NCBI GenBank assembly: GCA_965602635.1
Contig: CBFCZU010000267.1
Location: forward strand, 1-5,619
DNA from: CBFCZU01 sp965602635
Lineage (GTDB): Bacteria; Planctomycetota; Phycisphaerae; SM23-33
Direction of reading: 5' to 3'
DNA length: 5,619 nt
Position numbers and translations under genes: made by a program. Numbering within the stretch: position 1 is the first letter of the stretch; each line of letters opens with the position of its first letter. Under the pieces are notes generated by a model that saw nothing but the letters and a program-made list of their open reading frames with translations, did no database searches and was not told the DNA's origin. Below are positions 1 through 5,619 of this stretch, piece after piece.

Positions 1-511
1 GCCGGCGGCCATGGAGGTCGGCGTGCCGTTCGCGATGATGATCGGCGTCCGCAAGCAGGTCAACCCGCCCCTGGGCGACGGTGGCGACGGCGTGGGCGTC
101 GCCGACCCGGCGGCCGTGATGGGCCTCTGCCGGAACTACCCCCAGGCCAAGTTCCTGGTGACGATGCTCTCGCGCGTCAACCAGCACGAGCTGTGCGTGC
201 TGGCGCGGAAGTTCGGCAACCTGCACGTCTTCGGCTGCTGGTGGTTCTGCAACAACCCGAGCATCATCGCCGAGATGACCCGCCAGCGGCTGGAGCTGCT
301 GGGCACGGCCTTCACCTGCCAGCACTCCGACGCCCGCGTGCTCGACCAGCTCATCTATAAGTGGCCTCACACGCGGAAGATCGTCGCGGACGTGCTGGCC
401 GAGAAGTACGCCGCGCTGTTCGAGGCGGGCTGGCGGCCGACGGAGGCGGAAATCGTCCGCGACGTGCGGGCGATCTTCGGCGGCTCCTTCGCCGAATTCC
501 TGGCCAAGTGA
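1..511 (+). CDS. Uronate (glucuronate) isomerase-like protein, C-terminal part; 5' end outside window
   Basis: This looks like the last third of a UxaC-family uronate isomerase, a member of the amidohydrolase superfamily that interconverts hexuronates and ketouronates (for example glucuronate to fructuronate) in the cytoplasm. The frame is open to the window edge (Pro-Ala-Ala precede the Met codon at 11), and the family is about 470 residues long, so the gene is cut by the window and the ATG at 11 is internal. Counting from that Met, visible family features are the 'MMIGVRKQVN' strand (9-18, like 'LHIGALRNNN' in classical UxaC), the 'FGCWWFCNNP' segment (74-83, like 'GTAWWFND') and 'HSDAR' (105-109), where Asp107 aligns with the active-site Asp of the family's 'TDSR' motif. 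The sequence is divergent from Escherichia and Bacillus UxaC, so the substrate is uncertain and I give no symbol. The next gene starts 16 nt downstream on the same strand, so cotranscription is plausible. Confidence 0.8.
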   Translation, partial: PAAMEVGVPFAMMIGVRKQVNPPLGDGGDGVGVADPAAVMGLCRNYPQAKFLVTMLSRVNQHELCVLARKFGNLHVFGCWWFCNNPSIIAEMTRQRLELLGTAFTCQHSDARVLDQLIYKWPHTRKIVADVLAEKYAALFEAGWRPTEAEIVRDVRAIFGGSFAEFLAK

Positions 512-527
512 CCGAGGAGCAAGCGGC

Positions 528-1460
528 ATGAGGACGAGGTCATTGAAGATCGCAGCAGCCGCGGCCAGCCTGGCGGTCTGCCTGTCCGCGGCCTGGCTGC
601 CCGCACAGCGGCCCGCGTCCAAGACCACGGTTCGCATCACCACCATGGAGGCGGTCAAGTTCCTGTATAAGCGCGGCCAGTACAAGAAGGCGGAGAAGGC
701 GGCGTACATCGCCCTCTGGACCGACATCCGCCAGCCCGAGGCGCTCTACTACCTGGCCGTGGCGCTGGAGAAGCAGAAGCGCCCCGACGAGGCGGCCGCT
801 TACATCAAGTTCTTCGATCGCGTGCTGGACGAGCCGCAGTTCGCCAAGGACAAGAAGGGCAAGCAGCAGAAGCAGTGGTGCACCACCAAGCTCAAGGTCC
901 TGGACGCCGACTTCCGCAAGGACGAGGCGAAGTACCTCGCTTCAGCCAAGGGCAAGCGCTTCACCTCGCCGGAGAAGGTCGATGACCTGTGGATGACGCA
1001 GGTCCGGGCTGACCTGCACCCGCTCTGGCACCTGTACGCCTGGAAGCTGGTCGGCGGCAGGAAGGACGCGAGCGAGGACTGGATACACAACCGCCAGGGC
1101 GTGATGCACCGCAGCGGCGCGAAGTACATCGACGACGTCCACGGGCGGAAGGGCATCCTCTACACGATCCCGCAGAGGAAGAGCAAAGGCGACGCCAAGA
1201 TCGTCACTCGCAACGTGGGCAAGTGCAAGCTCCTGAGGATGGGGGTGCGGGGGTATGGCTTCTCCCTGCTGGTCAACGTGGTGGTGGAGAAGAAGAAGCT
1301 CTTCTCGCTGACCGTGCCGACGGCGTGGCGCGACCTGAAGATCCCGCTCGAAGGATTCGCCGGCAAGGACCTGGAGGTCACGATCGAGCTGATCGTGCCC
1401 GAGAAGCAGCGCTCGTCCGAGGGGGTCTTCTTCGATTACATCGACTTCTTCGAGGACTGA
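528..1460 (+). CDS. Secreted protein with TPR-like helices and C-terminal galactose-binding-like beta-sandwich; function unknown
   Basis: This 310-residue protein has no function I recognise. Residues 1-26 form a Sec-type signal peptide: Arg and Lys at the start, a hydrophobic core at about 8-23 and a possible cleavage site after Ala26. Residues 37-103 look like two TPR-type helical hairpins ('YKRGQYKKAEKAAYIAL', then 'EALYYLAVALEKQKRPDEAA'). A basic, tryptophan-containing linker runs to about 195. Residues 205-310 read as a beta-sandwich of the NPCBM or galactose-binding type: alternating hydrophobic strands, the 'WRDLKIPLEGFAGKDLEVTIEL' pattern (267-288) and a closing 'FFDYIDF' strand. The protein therefore probably acts outside the cytoplasm in binding carbohydrate or protein; no catalytic motif is visible. 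The ATG at 528 is preceded by GGAG (516-519) with an 8-nt gap, which supports the start. It follows a uronate isomerase-like gene by 16 nt and converges with mtfA. Confidence 0.8.
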   Translation: MRTRSLKIAAAAASLAVCLSAAWLPAQRPASKTTVRITTMEAVKFLYKRGQYKKAEKAAYIALWTDIRQPEALYYLAVALEKQKRPDEAAAYIKFFDRVLDEPQFAKDKKGKQQKQWCTTKLKVLDADFRKDEAKYLASAKGKRFTSPEKVDDLWMTQVRADLHPLWHLYAWKLVGGRKDASEDWIHNRQGVMHRSGAKYIDDVHGRKGILYTIPQRKSKGDAKIVTRNVGKCKLLRMGVRGYGFSLLVNVVVEKKKLFSLTVPTAWRDLKIPLEGFAGKDLEVTIELIVPEKQRSSEGVFFDYIDFFED

Positions 1461-1488
1461 CCGGCGCGGGGTCGGTACTACCCGCCGG
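1461..1488. terminator. Possible bidirectional terminator hairpin between convergent genes
   Basis: The bases CCGGCGCGGG (1461-1470) can pair with CCCGCCGG (1481-1488) around a 10-base loop, giving eight G-C pairs with a 2-nt bulge. The hairpin begins directly after the stop codon of the secreted-protein gene and overlaps the last codons and stop of mtfA on the other strand. No T-tract follows on either side, so it may be a transcription barrier only. GC-rich DNA forms such pairings easily by chance. Confidence 0.35.
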
Positions 1489-2248
1489 CGCGAGCGGCCG
1501 GGTCCTGCCGGTAGAAGCCCTGCAACTGCTCGTACAGGGCCGGGTGACGCCGCCGCAGCGCGTCGGGCCTCTCGAAGAACGCCTCGGTCGCCACCGCGAA
1601 GAACTCTGCCGGGTCCGTTGCCCCGTAGGCGTCCAGGACCGTCTTGCGATCGCGCGCGATGTCGTCGATCAGCCGCCTGTAATCGTGCCCCAGCGCCCTG
1701 GCCCAGGCGATGTACATGGACCGCCGCGGCAGGACGGGCGCGCCGTCGTGCTCGCCCGTCTCGCTGTCGAGCTGGTGGGCAAACTCGTGGAAGACGATGT
1801 TGTGCCCGTCGCGGGCGTCGGCGGCGCCCTTCCGCGCGTCGTCCCAGGAGAGCACCACCGGCCCGCGATACCACGACTCCCCCAGCCGCGGGCCGTTAGC
1901 CTCGGTTACGATGCCGCTGGTGTCCATCCCGACCGACCTGGCGGGGTAGCCGTGCGGGTACACGAATATCGTCTTCATCCTCGGGTAGTAGTCGCTCTGC
2001 CTGTGCAGCAGCAGCATGCACGCCTGGGCGGCGATGGTCACGCGCATCTCGTCGGTGATCTCCACCCCCGCGCACCCCTCGAAGCGTTTCTCGTGCAGGA
2101 AGACCTGGATGTGCCCTTGGAGTTGGCTTTGCTCGGACGGCGACAGGGCGCGATAGCAGGGGACGTTGCGTTCAAGGATGGCCGCCCACTCGAAGGGGAA
2201 CGGCTGATCCTTGAGCCGCCGGCGTCTTCTGCGCTTGAAGCCGAACAA
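1478..2248 (-). CDS. mtfA: Zinc-dependent peptidase of the MtfA family (M90)
   Basis: This 256-residue cytoplasmic protein belongs to the MtfA family; E. coli MtfA (265 residues) is a zinc aminopeptidase that also binds the repressor Mlc and so affects the glucose PTS. The zinc motif HEFAH is at 154-158, and the third ligand is probably Glu215 in 'DPAEFFAV', matching the Glu of 'DPAECFAV' in E. coli. Other matches are 'ESWYRGPVVLSW' (124-135), 'SIDAYAASDPAE' as 'VLDAYGATDPAE', and 'FYRQDP' near the C-terminus. The frame is open far into proC, but homology begins only after the proC stop. I chose the TTG at 2246-2248 because GGAGG lies 7 nt upstream and the length then fits the family. An unusual KRRRRRR tract sits at residues 5-11. 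It lies 28 nt after proC on the same strand, so the two are probably cotranscribed. Whether a PTS or Mlc target exists here cannot be seen. Confidence 0.93.
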   Translation of the reverse strand: MFGFKRRRRRRLKDQPFPFEWAAILERNVPCYRALSPSEQSQLQGHIQVFLHEKRFEGCAGVEITDEMRVTIAAQACMLLLHRQSDYYPRMKTIFVYPHGYPARSVGMDTSGIVTEANGPRLGESWYRGPVVLSWDDARKGAADARDGHNIVFHEFAHQLDSETGEHDGAPVLPRRSMYIAWARALGHDYRRLIDDIARDRKTVLDAYGATDPAEFFAVATEAFFERPDALRRRHPALYEQLQGFYRQDPAARAGG

Positions 2249-2255
2249 GGCGATG

Positions 2256-2260
2256 CCTCC
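2256..2260 (-). promoter_or_regulatory. Shine-Dalgarno sequence that decides the mtfA TTG start
   Basis: GGAGG on the minus strand lies 7 nt before the TTG at 2246-2248 and inside the 28-nt gap after the proC stop. No ATG or GTG with comparable placement occurs in this gap in the mtfA frame, so this site is the main argument for the TTG start. Confidence 0.7.
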
Positions 2261-2276
2261 GCCCGGGCGGGTAGGC

Positions 2277-3083
2277 TCAGCCGCCCAGCTCTCGGGAGCG
2301 CTCGGCGGCCCGGCGAACGGCGGCGACGAGGGCGCCCTTGACGCCGGCGGCCTCGAGGGCCTCGACGGCCGCCTGGGTCGTGCCGCCGGGGCTGGTGACC
2401 CTCGCCCGCAGGACCTCCGGCCCGTCGTCGGACCGAGTGAGCAGCTCGCCCGCCCCGCGGCAGGTCTGGACGGCAAGTTGCAGGGCGACGTCCGGGTCGA
2501 GTCCTTCGGCGACGCCGGCGGCGACCATCGCCTCGATGAGGTAGAAGAAGTACGCCGGCCCGGAGCCGCTGACGGCGGTGACGACGTCGATCATCGGCTC
2601 GTCCACGCGGACGGTCTTTCCGCAGGCGGCGAAGAGCCGCTCCGCCCAGGCCAGGTCGGCGTCGGTGGCCCCGGCGCCCTTGCACAGGGCGCTGACGCCG
2701 GCGCCGACCAGCATGGGCGTGTTGGGCATGACGCGTACGATCCGCCCCCGCCCCGCGAGTTTCTCGGCGATGAAGTCGGTCGTGATTCCGGCGGCGATGC
2801 TGATGACCGTCGCGTCGGGCCTGACCGCCTGGGCGATCCCCTCGAGCGCCCGGCCGATGACCTGCGGCTTGACCGCCAGCAGCACGCGCGGGGCGGCGGC
2901 GGCGGCCGAGTTGTCCTCGGAGGTCGTCACCCCAAGCTCGCGCGTAAAAAACTGGCGGCGCGAGAAGTCCGGGTCCGAGACGATCACCGCGTTGCAGTCG
3001 ACCACGTTCGCGGCGATGGCGCCGCGCAGCAGCGCCTCGGCCATGTTGCCCGCGCCGATCACGCCCAAGCCAATGGTCGGCAT
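2277..3083 (-). CDS. proC: Pyrroline-5-carboxylate reductase
   Basis: ProC reduces 1-pyrroline-5-carboxylate to L-proline with NAD(P)H, the last step of proline synthesis in the cytoplasm. The 268-residue protein has the normal family length. Visible motifs are the N-terminal Rossmann loop 'GVIGAGNMAEALL' (7-19), 'LLAVKPQ' (68-74), 'SIAAGI' (95-100), 'RVMPNTP' (117-123), the dimerisation-domain signature 'AVSGSGPAYFF' (170-180) and 'VTSPGGTTQAAV' (229-240), the substrate-site region. The ATG at 3081-3083 fits the Rossmann start; GAGGAG at 3095-3100 lies 11 nt upstream, a slightly long spacing. An alanine run (60-64), encoded by GCC-type repeats, lies in a loop before the third strand. mtfA follows after 28 nt; the upstream gap of 132 nt carries an inverted repeat and no obvious promoter. 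Apart from that I see nothing odd, and the assignment is secure. Confidence 0.97.
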   Translation of the reverse strand: MPTIGLGVIGAGNMAEALLRGAIAANVVDCNAVIVSDPDFSRRQFFTRELGVTTSEDNSAAAAAPRVLLAVKPQVIGRALEGIAQAVRPDATVISIAAGITTDFIAEKLAGRGRIVRVMPNTPMLVGAGVSALCKGAGATDADLAWAERLFAACGKTVRVDEPMIDVVTAVSGSGPAYFFYLIEAMVAAGVAEGLDPDVALQLAVQTCRGAGELLTRSDDGPEVLRARVTSPGGTTQAAVEALEAAGVKGALVAAVRRAAERSRELGG

Positions 3084-3112
3084 CTGTCTCGGGTCTCCTC
3101 GGAAAAACAGGA

Positions 3113-3202
3113 CCGCCGCAGGGCACGCCGAGAGCGCTGAGACGGACGCGGAACCGCCCTTGTGGTTGATGTGCTCCGCGCTCTTTGCGTTCTCTGCGGC
3201 CG
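3113..3202. repeat. Imperfect inverted repeat (30-nt arms, 30-nt spacer) filling the gap upstream of proC
   Basis: The left arm (3113-3142) and the reverse complement of the right arm (3173-3202) agree at 23 of 30 positions by hand alignment, including the blocks GCCGCAG and AGAGCGC. The right arm reads 'tttgcgttctctgcgg' at its core. The arms flank a 30-nt spacer (3143-3172), so the RNA could form a long, interrupted hairpin. The element takes up most of the 132 nt between the short-protein gene and proC. From memory, short intergenic repeats with this 'gcgttctctgcgg' wording recur in several environmental phyla, including planctomycetes, but I cannot name an established family. It could be a REP-like element, a terminator-like or mRNA-stability structure, or a decayed non-autonomous element. 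No T-tract follows. Confidence 0.65.
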
Positions 3203-3215
3203 GTGCTGTCGGCGG

Positions 3216-3410
3216 CTACTCTTCGACGATTTCCAGCAGCCGCTGAGCCAGGTCCATGTGCCGGTACTGGTCGCGCGCGAGCCGCTGCAGCTCGCTCCTG
3301 GTGGCGGGGTCGGGTGCCGACCCGGCCAGTCGGTGGTATTCGTCGGCCGCTGTCTGGGCCGTCTCCAGCATCCCAGAGAACCGATCGCGAAGGAGGTCCC
3401 GCTCAGTCAT
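3216..3410 (-). CDS. Small helical protein of unknown function (second gene of an overlapping pair)
   Basis: This 64-residue acidic protein is not one I recognise. It reads as a helical hairpin: helix 1 at about 2-29, a turn at 'GSAPDP' (30-35) and helix 2 at about 36-63, with no cysteine, signal peptide or membrane segment. The pattern 'DEYHRLA' followed by 'LQRLARDQYRHMDLAQRLLE' recalls half of a ferritin-like or rubrerythrin bundle, but the usual Glu of the ExxH metal motif is Gln48 here, so metal binding is not supported. I chose the ATG at 3408-3410; the frame is open upstream to 3476, but that extension is serine-rich, unlike the rest, and lies inside the preceding gene. The start overlaps the previous stop by 8 nt (ATGACTGA), which suggests translational coupling; only a weak GGGG-type ribosome site precedes it. 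Confidence 0.65.
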   Translation of the reverse strand: MTERDLLRDRFSGMLETAQTAADEYHRLAGSAPDPATRSELQRLARDQYRHMDLAQRLLEIVEE

Positions 3411-3630
3411 TTCGATACACCCCGCTGAGCTGCTGCACGATGTTCGTATGCGACTCGCCGTCGTGCCTGAGGGCATCGAGGATGGCGTGAATTTCCGCCC
3501 GCTGCTCTTCGTCGAGGCATTCGACTCGCTGGAGTTCGTTGCTGGCGGCGCTGACGTGCGAGAGAAAGGCCGCCTCCAGCTTAGCCGCGTTGTCGAAATG
3601 ACCGACCCTCTGCTCCTGCGTCGCCGCCAT
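3403..3630 (-). CDS. Small helical protein of unknown function (first gene of an overlapping pair)
   Basis: This 75-residue protein has no family that I recognise. It looks fully helical and soluble, with a first helix at about 12-37, a turn near 'ECLD' (37-40) and a second helix at about 41-70. It has a single cysteine (Cys38) and no secretion signal. The second helix carries L-x2-L-x2-D-x3-H-x4-Q-x-L (51-68), the same spacing as in the protein encoded just downstream (41-58), so the two may be diverged duplicates or partners. The ATG at 3628-3630 has GGAGG 7 nt upstream (3638-3642), a strong start signal that supports a real gene. It lies 112 nt after mnmG and overlaps the next gene by 8 nt. 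Confidence 0.68.
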   Translation of the reverse strand: MAATQEQRVGHFDNAAKLEAAFLSHVSAASNELQRVECLDEEQRAEIHAILDALRHDGESHTNIVQQLSGVYRND

Positions 3631-3698
3631 TTTCAGGCCTCCGCAAGCCCCTTCAGGGCCCGCGTCATGATCCCGCGCCGCGCCGTTTATTGCAAGCC

Positions 3699-3718
3699 AA
3701 AACGGGCCAATCCGCCCG
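3699..3718 (-). terminator. Probable intrinsic terminator after mnmG
   Basis: On the minus strand CGGGC (3718-3714) pairs with GCCCG (3707-3703) around a 6-nt loop, and TTTT follows at once (3702-3699). It lies about 25 nt past the mnmG stop, in the expected place. The stem has only five pairs and the T-run only four, so it may be leaky and let mnmG transcripts run into the small genes. Confidence 0.45.
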
Positions 3719-3742
3719 GAAAAGTGACCTCACCGCTCCCGC

Positions 3743-5584
3743 TCAGCCCCTGCCCGCGGCGCCCAGGTGGACCATCAGCACCGTCACGTCGGCGGGGGTC
3801 ACGCCGCTGAGGCGAAGCGCCTGGCCGAGGGTCCGCGGGCGGACGGCCACGAGACGCTCACGGGCCTCCGCCCGAAGGTGCGCGACCGCCCCGTAGTCGA
3901 GCGAGTCGGGTATCCGCCTGGCTTCGAGCTGGGCGAGCCCCTCGGCCGCTGCCTGCTGGCGGGCGACGTAGCCGGCGTAGCGGCAGTCGATGGCGGCGGT
4001 CTCCACGGCCTGGGGGTGCTCACGCCAGAGCGACAGCAGACCGGCCACCTGCCGGGTGTCGGAGCGGCTCTCCAGCAGCGCTTCGACGTCTGCCCCGTCG
4101 GCCGTCAGCTCCTCGGCGACCGACCGGGCGGCCTGGAGCATCCGCCCGGCCTGCTCGACGGCACTCCGCTTGGCGAGGAACCTCTCCCACCGCTGCTCGC
4201 CGACGAGCCCGATCTCCCGCCCGACGGGCGTCAGCCGGCGGTCGGCGTTGTCGGCCCGCAGCAGCAGCCGATACTCCGCCCGGCTGGTGAACATGCGGTA
4301 AGGCTCGATCACACCTTTGATTACCAGATCGTCGATCATCACGCCGATGTACGCCTGGTCGCGCCGCAGCACCATCGGCTCGGCCCCACGCAGAGTGGCC
4401 GCGGCGTTGACGCCGGCGACGAGCCCCTGCCCGGCCGCCTCCTCGTAGCCGGTCGTCCCGTTGACCTGACCGGCCAGGAACAGGCCCCCGACGGCCTTGG
4501 CCTCCAGGCTGGCGGTCAACTGCGTCGGGTCGGCGTAGTCGTACTCGATCGCGTAGCCCCAGCGCAGCACCTTCGCACGCTCCAGCCCCGGCAGGAGCCG
4601 CACGATCCGCTCCTGAACGTCCACCGGCAGCGACGTCGCCACGCCGTTGAGGTACACCCAGTCGGTGCTCAGCCCCTCCGGCTCGATGAACACCTGGTGG
4701 CTGGGCTTGTCGGCGAAGCGCTGCACCTTCAGCTCCAGCGACGGGCAGTACCGCGGGCCGGTGGCGGCGATCTGCCCGGTGAACAGCGGCGCCCGGTGGA
4801 AGTTCGCCCGGATCAGCTCGTGTATCGCCTCGTTCGTGGCCGTGATCCAGCAGGGCACCTGCTCGACGTCGAGCGAGTCGTTCATGAACGAGAACGGCGC
4901 TGGCCGGCGGTCGCCGTCCTGGCGGGCGCAGCGGGCGTGGTCGATGCTCCGCCCGTCGATCCGCGGGCAGGTGCCGGTCTTGAGCCTCGCCAGCCGGATG
5001 CCGAGCCGCTCGAGGCTGGCCGAGAGATGCCCGGCTGCGGGTTCGTCGTGCCGCCCGCCCGGCCACATCCGCTCTCCCCGGTGCATCAGGCCGCGGAGGA
5101 AAGTCCCGGCCGTGACCACCGCGGCGCGGCAGGGCAGCTCGACGGCCGTTCCGTCGCCCGCTACGACCTTCACTCCGGCCACCCGCCCGCCGTCGGTGAC
5201 GATCTCCGTCGCCTCGCCTTCGATGATGCTCAGGCCGTCAAGTGCGGCCAGGGCATCACGCACGTAGGCCGAGTAGGCGTGGCGGTCGCTCTGGCAGCGC
5301 GGCCCCCACACCGCCGGCCCGCGGGAGCGGTTCAGCACGCGGAACTGGATGCCCGTGGCGTCGGCGGCTTGGCCCATCAGGCCGCCCAGGGCGTCAATCT
5401 CGCGGACGATCTGCCCCTTCGCCAGCCCCCCGATGGCCGGGTTGCACGACATATGGGCGATCGTCCCGGCCGAGAGCGTCACCAGCGCCGTACGCGCGCC
5501 AAGCGCGGCCGCCGCCCGGGCGGCCTCGGCGCCGGCGTGGCCCCCGCCGATAACCACGATGTCGAACTCGCCCGCGATAGCCAC
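3743..5584 (-). CDS. mnmG: tRNA uridine-5-carboxymethylaminomethyl modification enzyme MnmG (GidA)
   Basis: MnmG is the FAD-dependent partner of the GTPase MnmE; together they add the (carboxymethyl)aminomethyl group to C5 of the wobble uridine in certain tRNAs. The protein is 613 residues from this start (E. coli: 629). Visible features are the FAD-binding loop 'VVIGGGHAGAEAA' (10-22), 'MSCNPAIGG' with catalytic Cys47, 'GPAVWGPRCQSDR' (89-101), family signature 1 'GPRYCPSLELK' (276-286) with the second catalytic Cys280, signature 2 'AGQVNGTTGYEEAAGQG' (371-387), 'SRAEYRLLLRADNAD' (434-448) and the C-terminal MnmE/tRNA-binding helices ending in 'SGVTPADVTVLMVHL'. I prefer the GTG at 5582-5584: it puts GGGHAG at 13-18 and the cysteine at 47, as in E. 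coli, and an extended -10 element lies just upstream. The GTG at 5603-5605 would add seven residues. Neither has a clear ribosome site. No mnmE or rsmG is visible nearby. Confidence 0.96.
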   Translation of the reverse strand: MAIAGEFDIVVIGGGHAGAEAARAAAALGARTALVTLSAGTIAHMSCNPAIGGLAKGQIVREIDALGGLMGQAADATGIQFRVLNRSRGPAVWGPRCQSDRHAYSAYVRDALAALDGLSIIEGEATEIVTDGGRVAGVKVVAGDGTAVELPCRAAVVTAGTFLRGLMHRGERMWPGGRHDEPAAGHLSASLERLGIRLARLKTGTCPRIDGRSIDHARCARQDGDRRPAPFSFMNDSLDVEQVPCWITATNEAIHELIRANFHRAPLFTGQIAATGPRYCPSLELKVQRFADKPSHQVFIEPEGLSTDWVYLNGVATSLPVDVQERIVRLLPGLERAKVLRWGYAIEYDYADPTQLTASLEAKAVGGLFLAGQVNGTTGYEEAAGQGLVAGVNAAATLRGAEPMVLRRDQAYIGVMIDDLVIKGVIEPYRMFTSRAEYRLLLRADNADRRLTPVGREIGLVGEQRWERFLAKRSAVEQAGRMLQAARSVAEELTADGADVEALLESRSDTRQVAGLLSLWREHPQAVETAAIDCRYAGYVARQQAAAEGLAQLEARRIPDSLDYGAVAHLRAEARERLVAVRPRTLGQALRLSGVTPADVTVLMVHLGAAGRG

Positions 5585-5590
5585 GGCGCG

Positions 5591-5599
5591 ATTGTAGCA
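5591..5599 (-). promoter_or_regulatory. Possible extended -10 promoter of mnmG, placed for a leaderless transcript
   Basis: The minus strand reads TGCTACAAT, an extended -10 box (TG-N-TATAAT with one mismatch), in otherwise GC-rich sequence. Six nt separate it from the GTG at 5584, so transcription would begin at or next to that codon. The -35 region at 17-nt spacing would be CTCCCT at the window edge, a poor match, but extended -10 promoters can work without one. This would exclude the GTG at 5605 as the start for that transcript. Confidence 0.45.
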
Positions 5600-5619
5600 G
5601 GTCACGGGCCCGAAGGGAG

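Noticed and set aside
942..1874. Long minus-strand open frame of about 310 codons
   Set aside because: It runs antisense to the secreted-protein gene and across mtfA, and its translation is Arg/Ala/Pro-rich low-complexity sequence typical of a GC-rich shadow frame.
1223..2341. Plus-strand open frame of 372 codons across mtfA
   Set aside because: It overlaps the secreted-protein gene and is antisense to mtfA, with no domain features; a consequence of high GC content.
2249..2476. Upstream extension of the mtfA frame to 2476
   Set aside because: It would lie inside proC in another frame, reads as low-complexity Pro/Arg/Ser sequence, and has no MtfA homology. The TTG at 2248 with GGAGG fits better.
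2890..2910. GCC/GGC trinucleotide run in proC
   Set aside because: It encodes a short alanine run in a variable loop and keeps the frame; unremarkable in GC-rich coding DNA.
3411..3476. N-terminal extension of the 64-residue protein to 86 residues
   Set aside because: The extra residues (Ser- and Thr-rich) fall inside the preceding gene in another frame and break the helical pattern; the ATG at 3410 at the overlap with the stop is a more natural start.
3681..3710. Possible promoter for the small genes around 'ttgcaataaac' on the minus strand
   Set aside because: It is the most AT-rich spot in the gap, but no -35 and -10 pair with acceptable sequence and spacing could be found.
4020..5066. 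Long minus-strand open frame of about 348 codons inside mnmG
   Set aside because: It is an alternative frame of mnmG with Arg/Gly/Ala-rich composition and no recognisable domain; mnmG itself is certain.

Overview
The window is GC-rich DNA (about two thirds G+C by eye) from a bacterial chromosome. The gene set, the divergent uronate isomerase, a secreted protein combining TPR-like helices with a carbohydrate-binding-like beta-sandwich, and the intergenic 'tttgcgttctctgcgg'-type inverted repeat fit an environmental Planctomycetota-like bacterium, possibly Phycisphaerae. That placement is an inference from protein style and not a measurement. Most genes have Shine-Dalgarno sequences (GGAG, GAGGAG, GGAGG); mnmG seems to be an exception.

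Layout. Two plus-strand genes occupy 1-1460: the 3' end of a UxaC-type uronate isomerase, then, 16 nt later, a secreted protein of unknown role. They converge at about 1461-1488 on a minus-strand block that fills the rest of the window. In transcription order that block is mnmG (5584 to 3743), a likely terminator, two very short overlapping genes for helical proteins (3630 to 3216), a 132-nt gap holding a 30-bp-arm inverted repeat, proC (3083 to 2277), and an mtfA-type zinc peptidase (2248 to 1478) that probably starts at TTG.

Functions. MnmG modifies the tRNA wobble uridine, ProC makes proline, and MtfA is an M90-family metallopeptidase; these are household or regulatory functions with no obvious shared pathway. 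The uronate isomerase may belong to sugar-acid catabolism, and its secreted neighbour may bind polysaccharide or a partner protein, but neither link is proven. I found no mobile element, CRISPR array, rRNA or tRNA. The parts least explained by known families are the pair of tiny overlapping genes, the inverted-repeat element beside them and the secreted two-module protein. I do not see a clear new defence or metabolic system.
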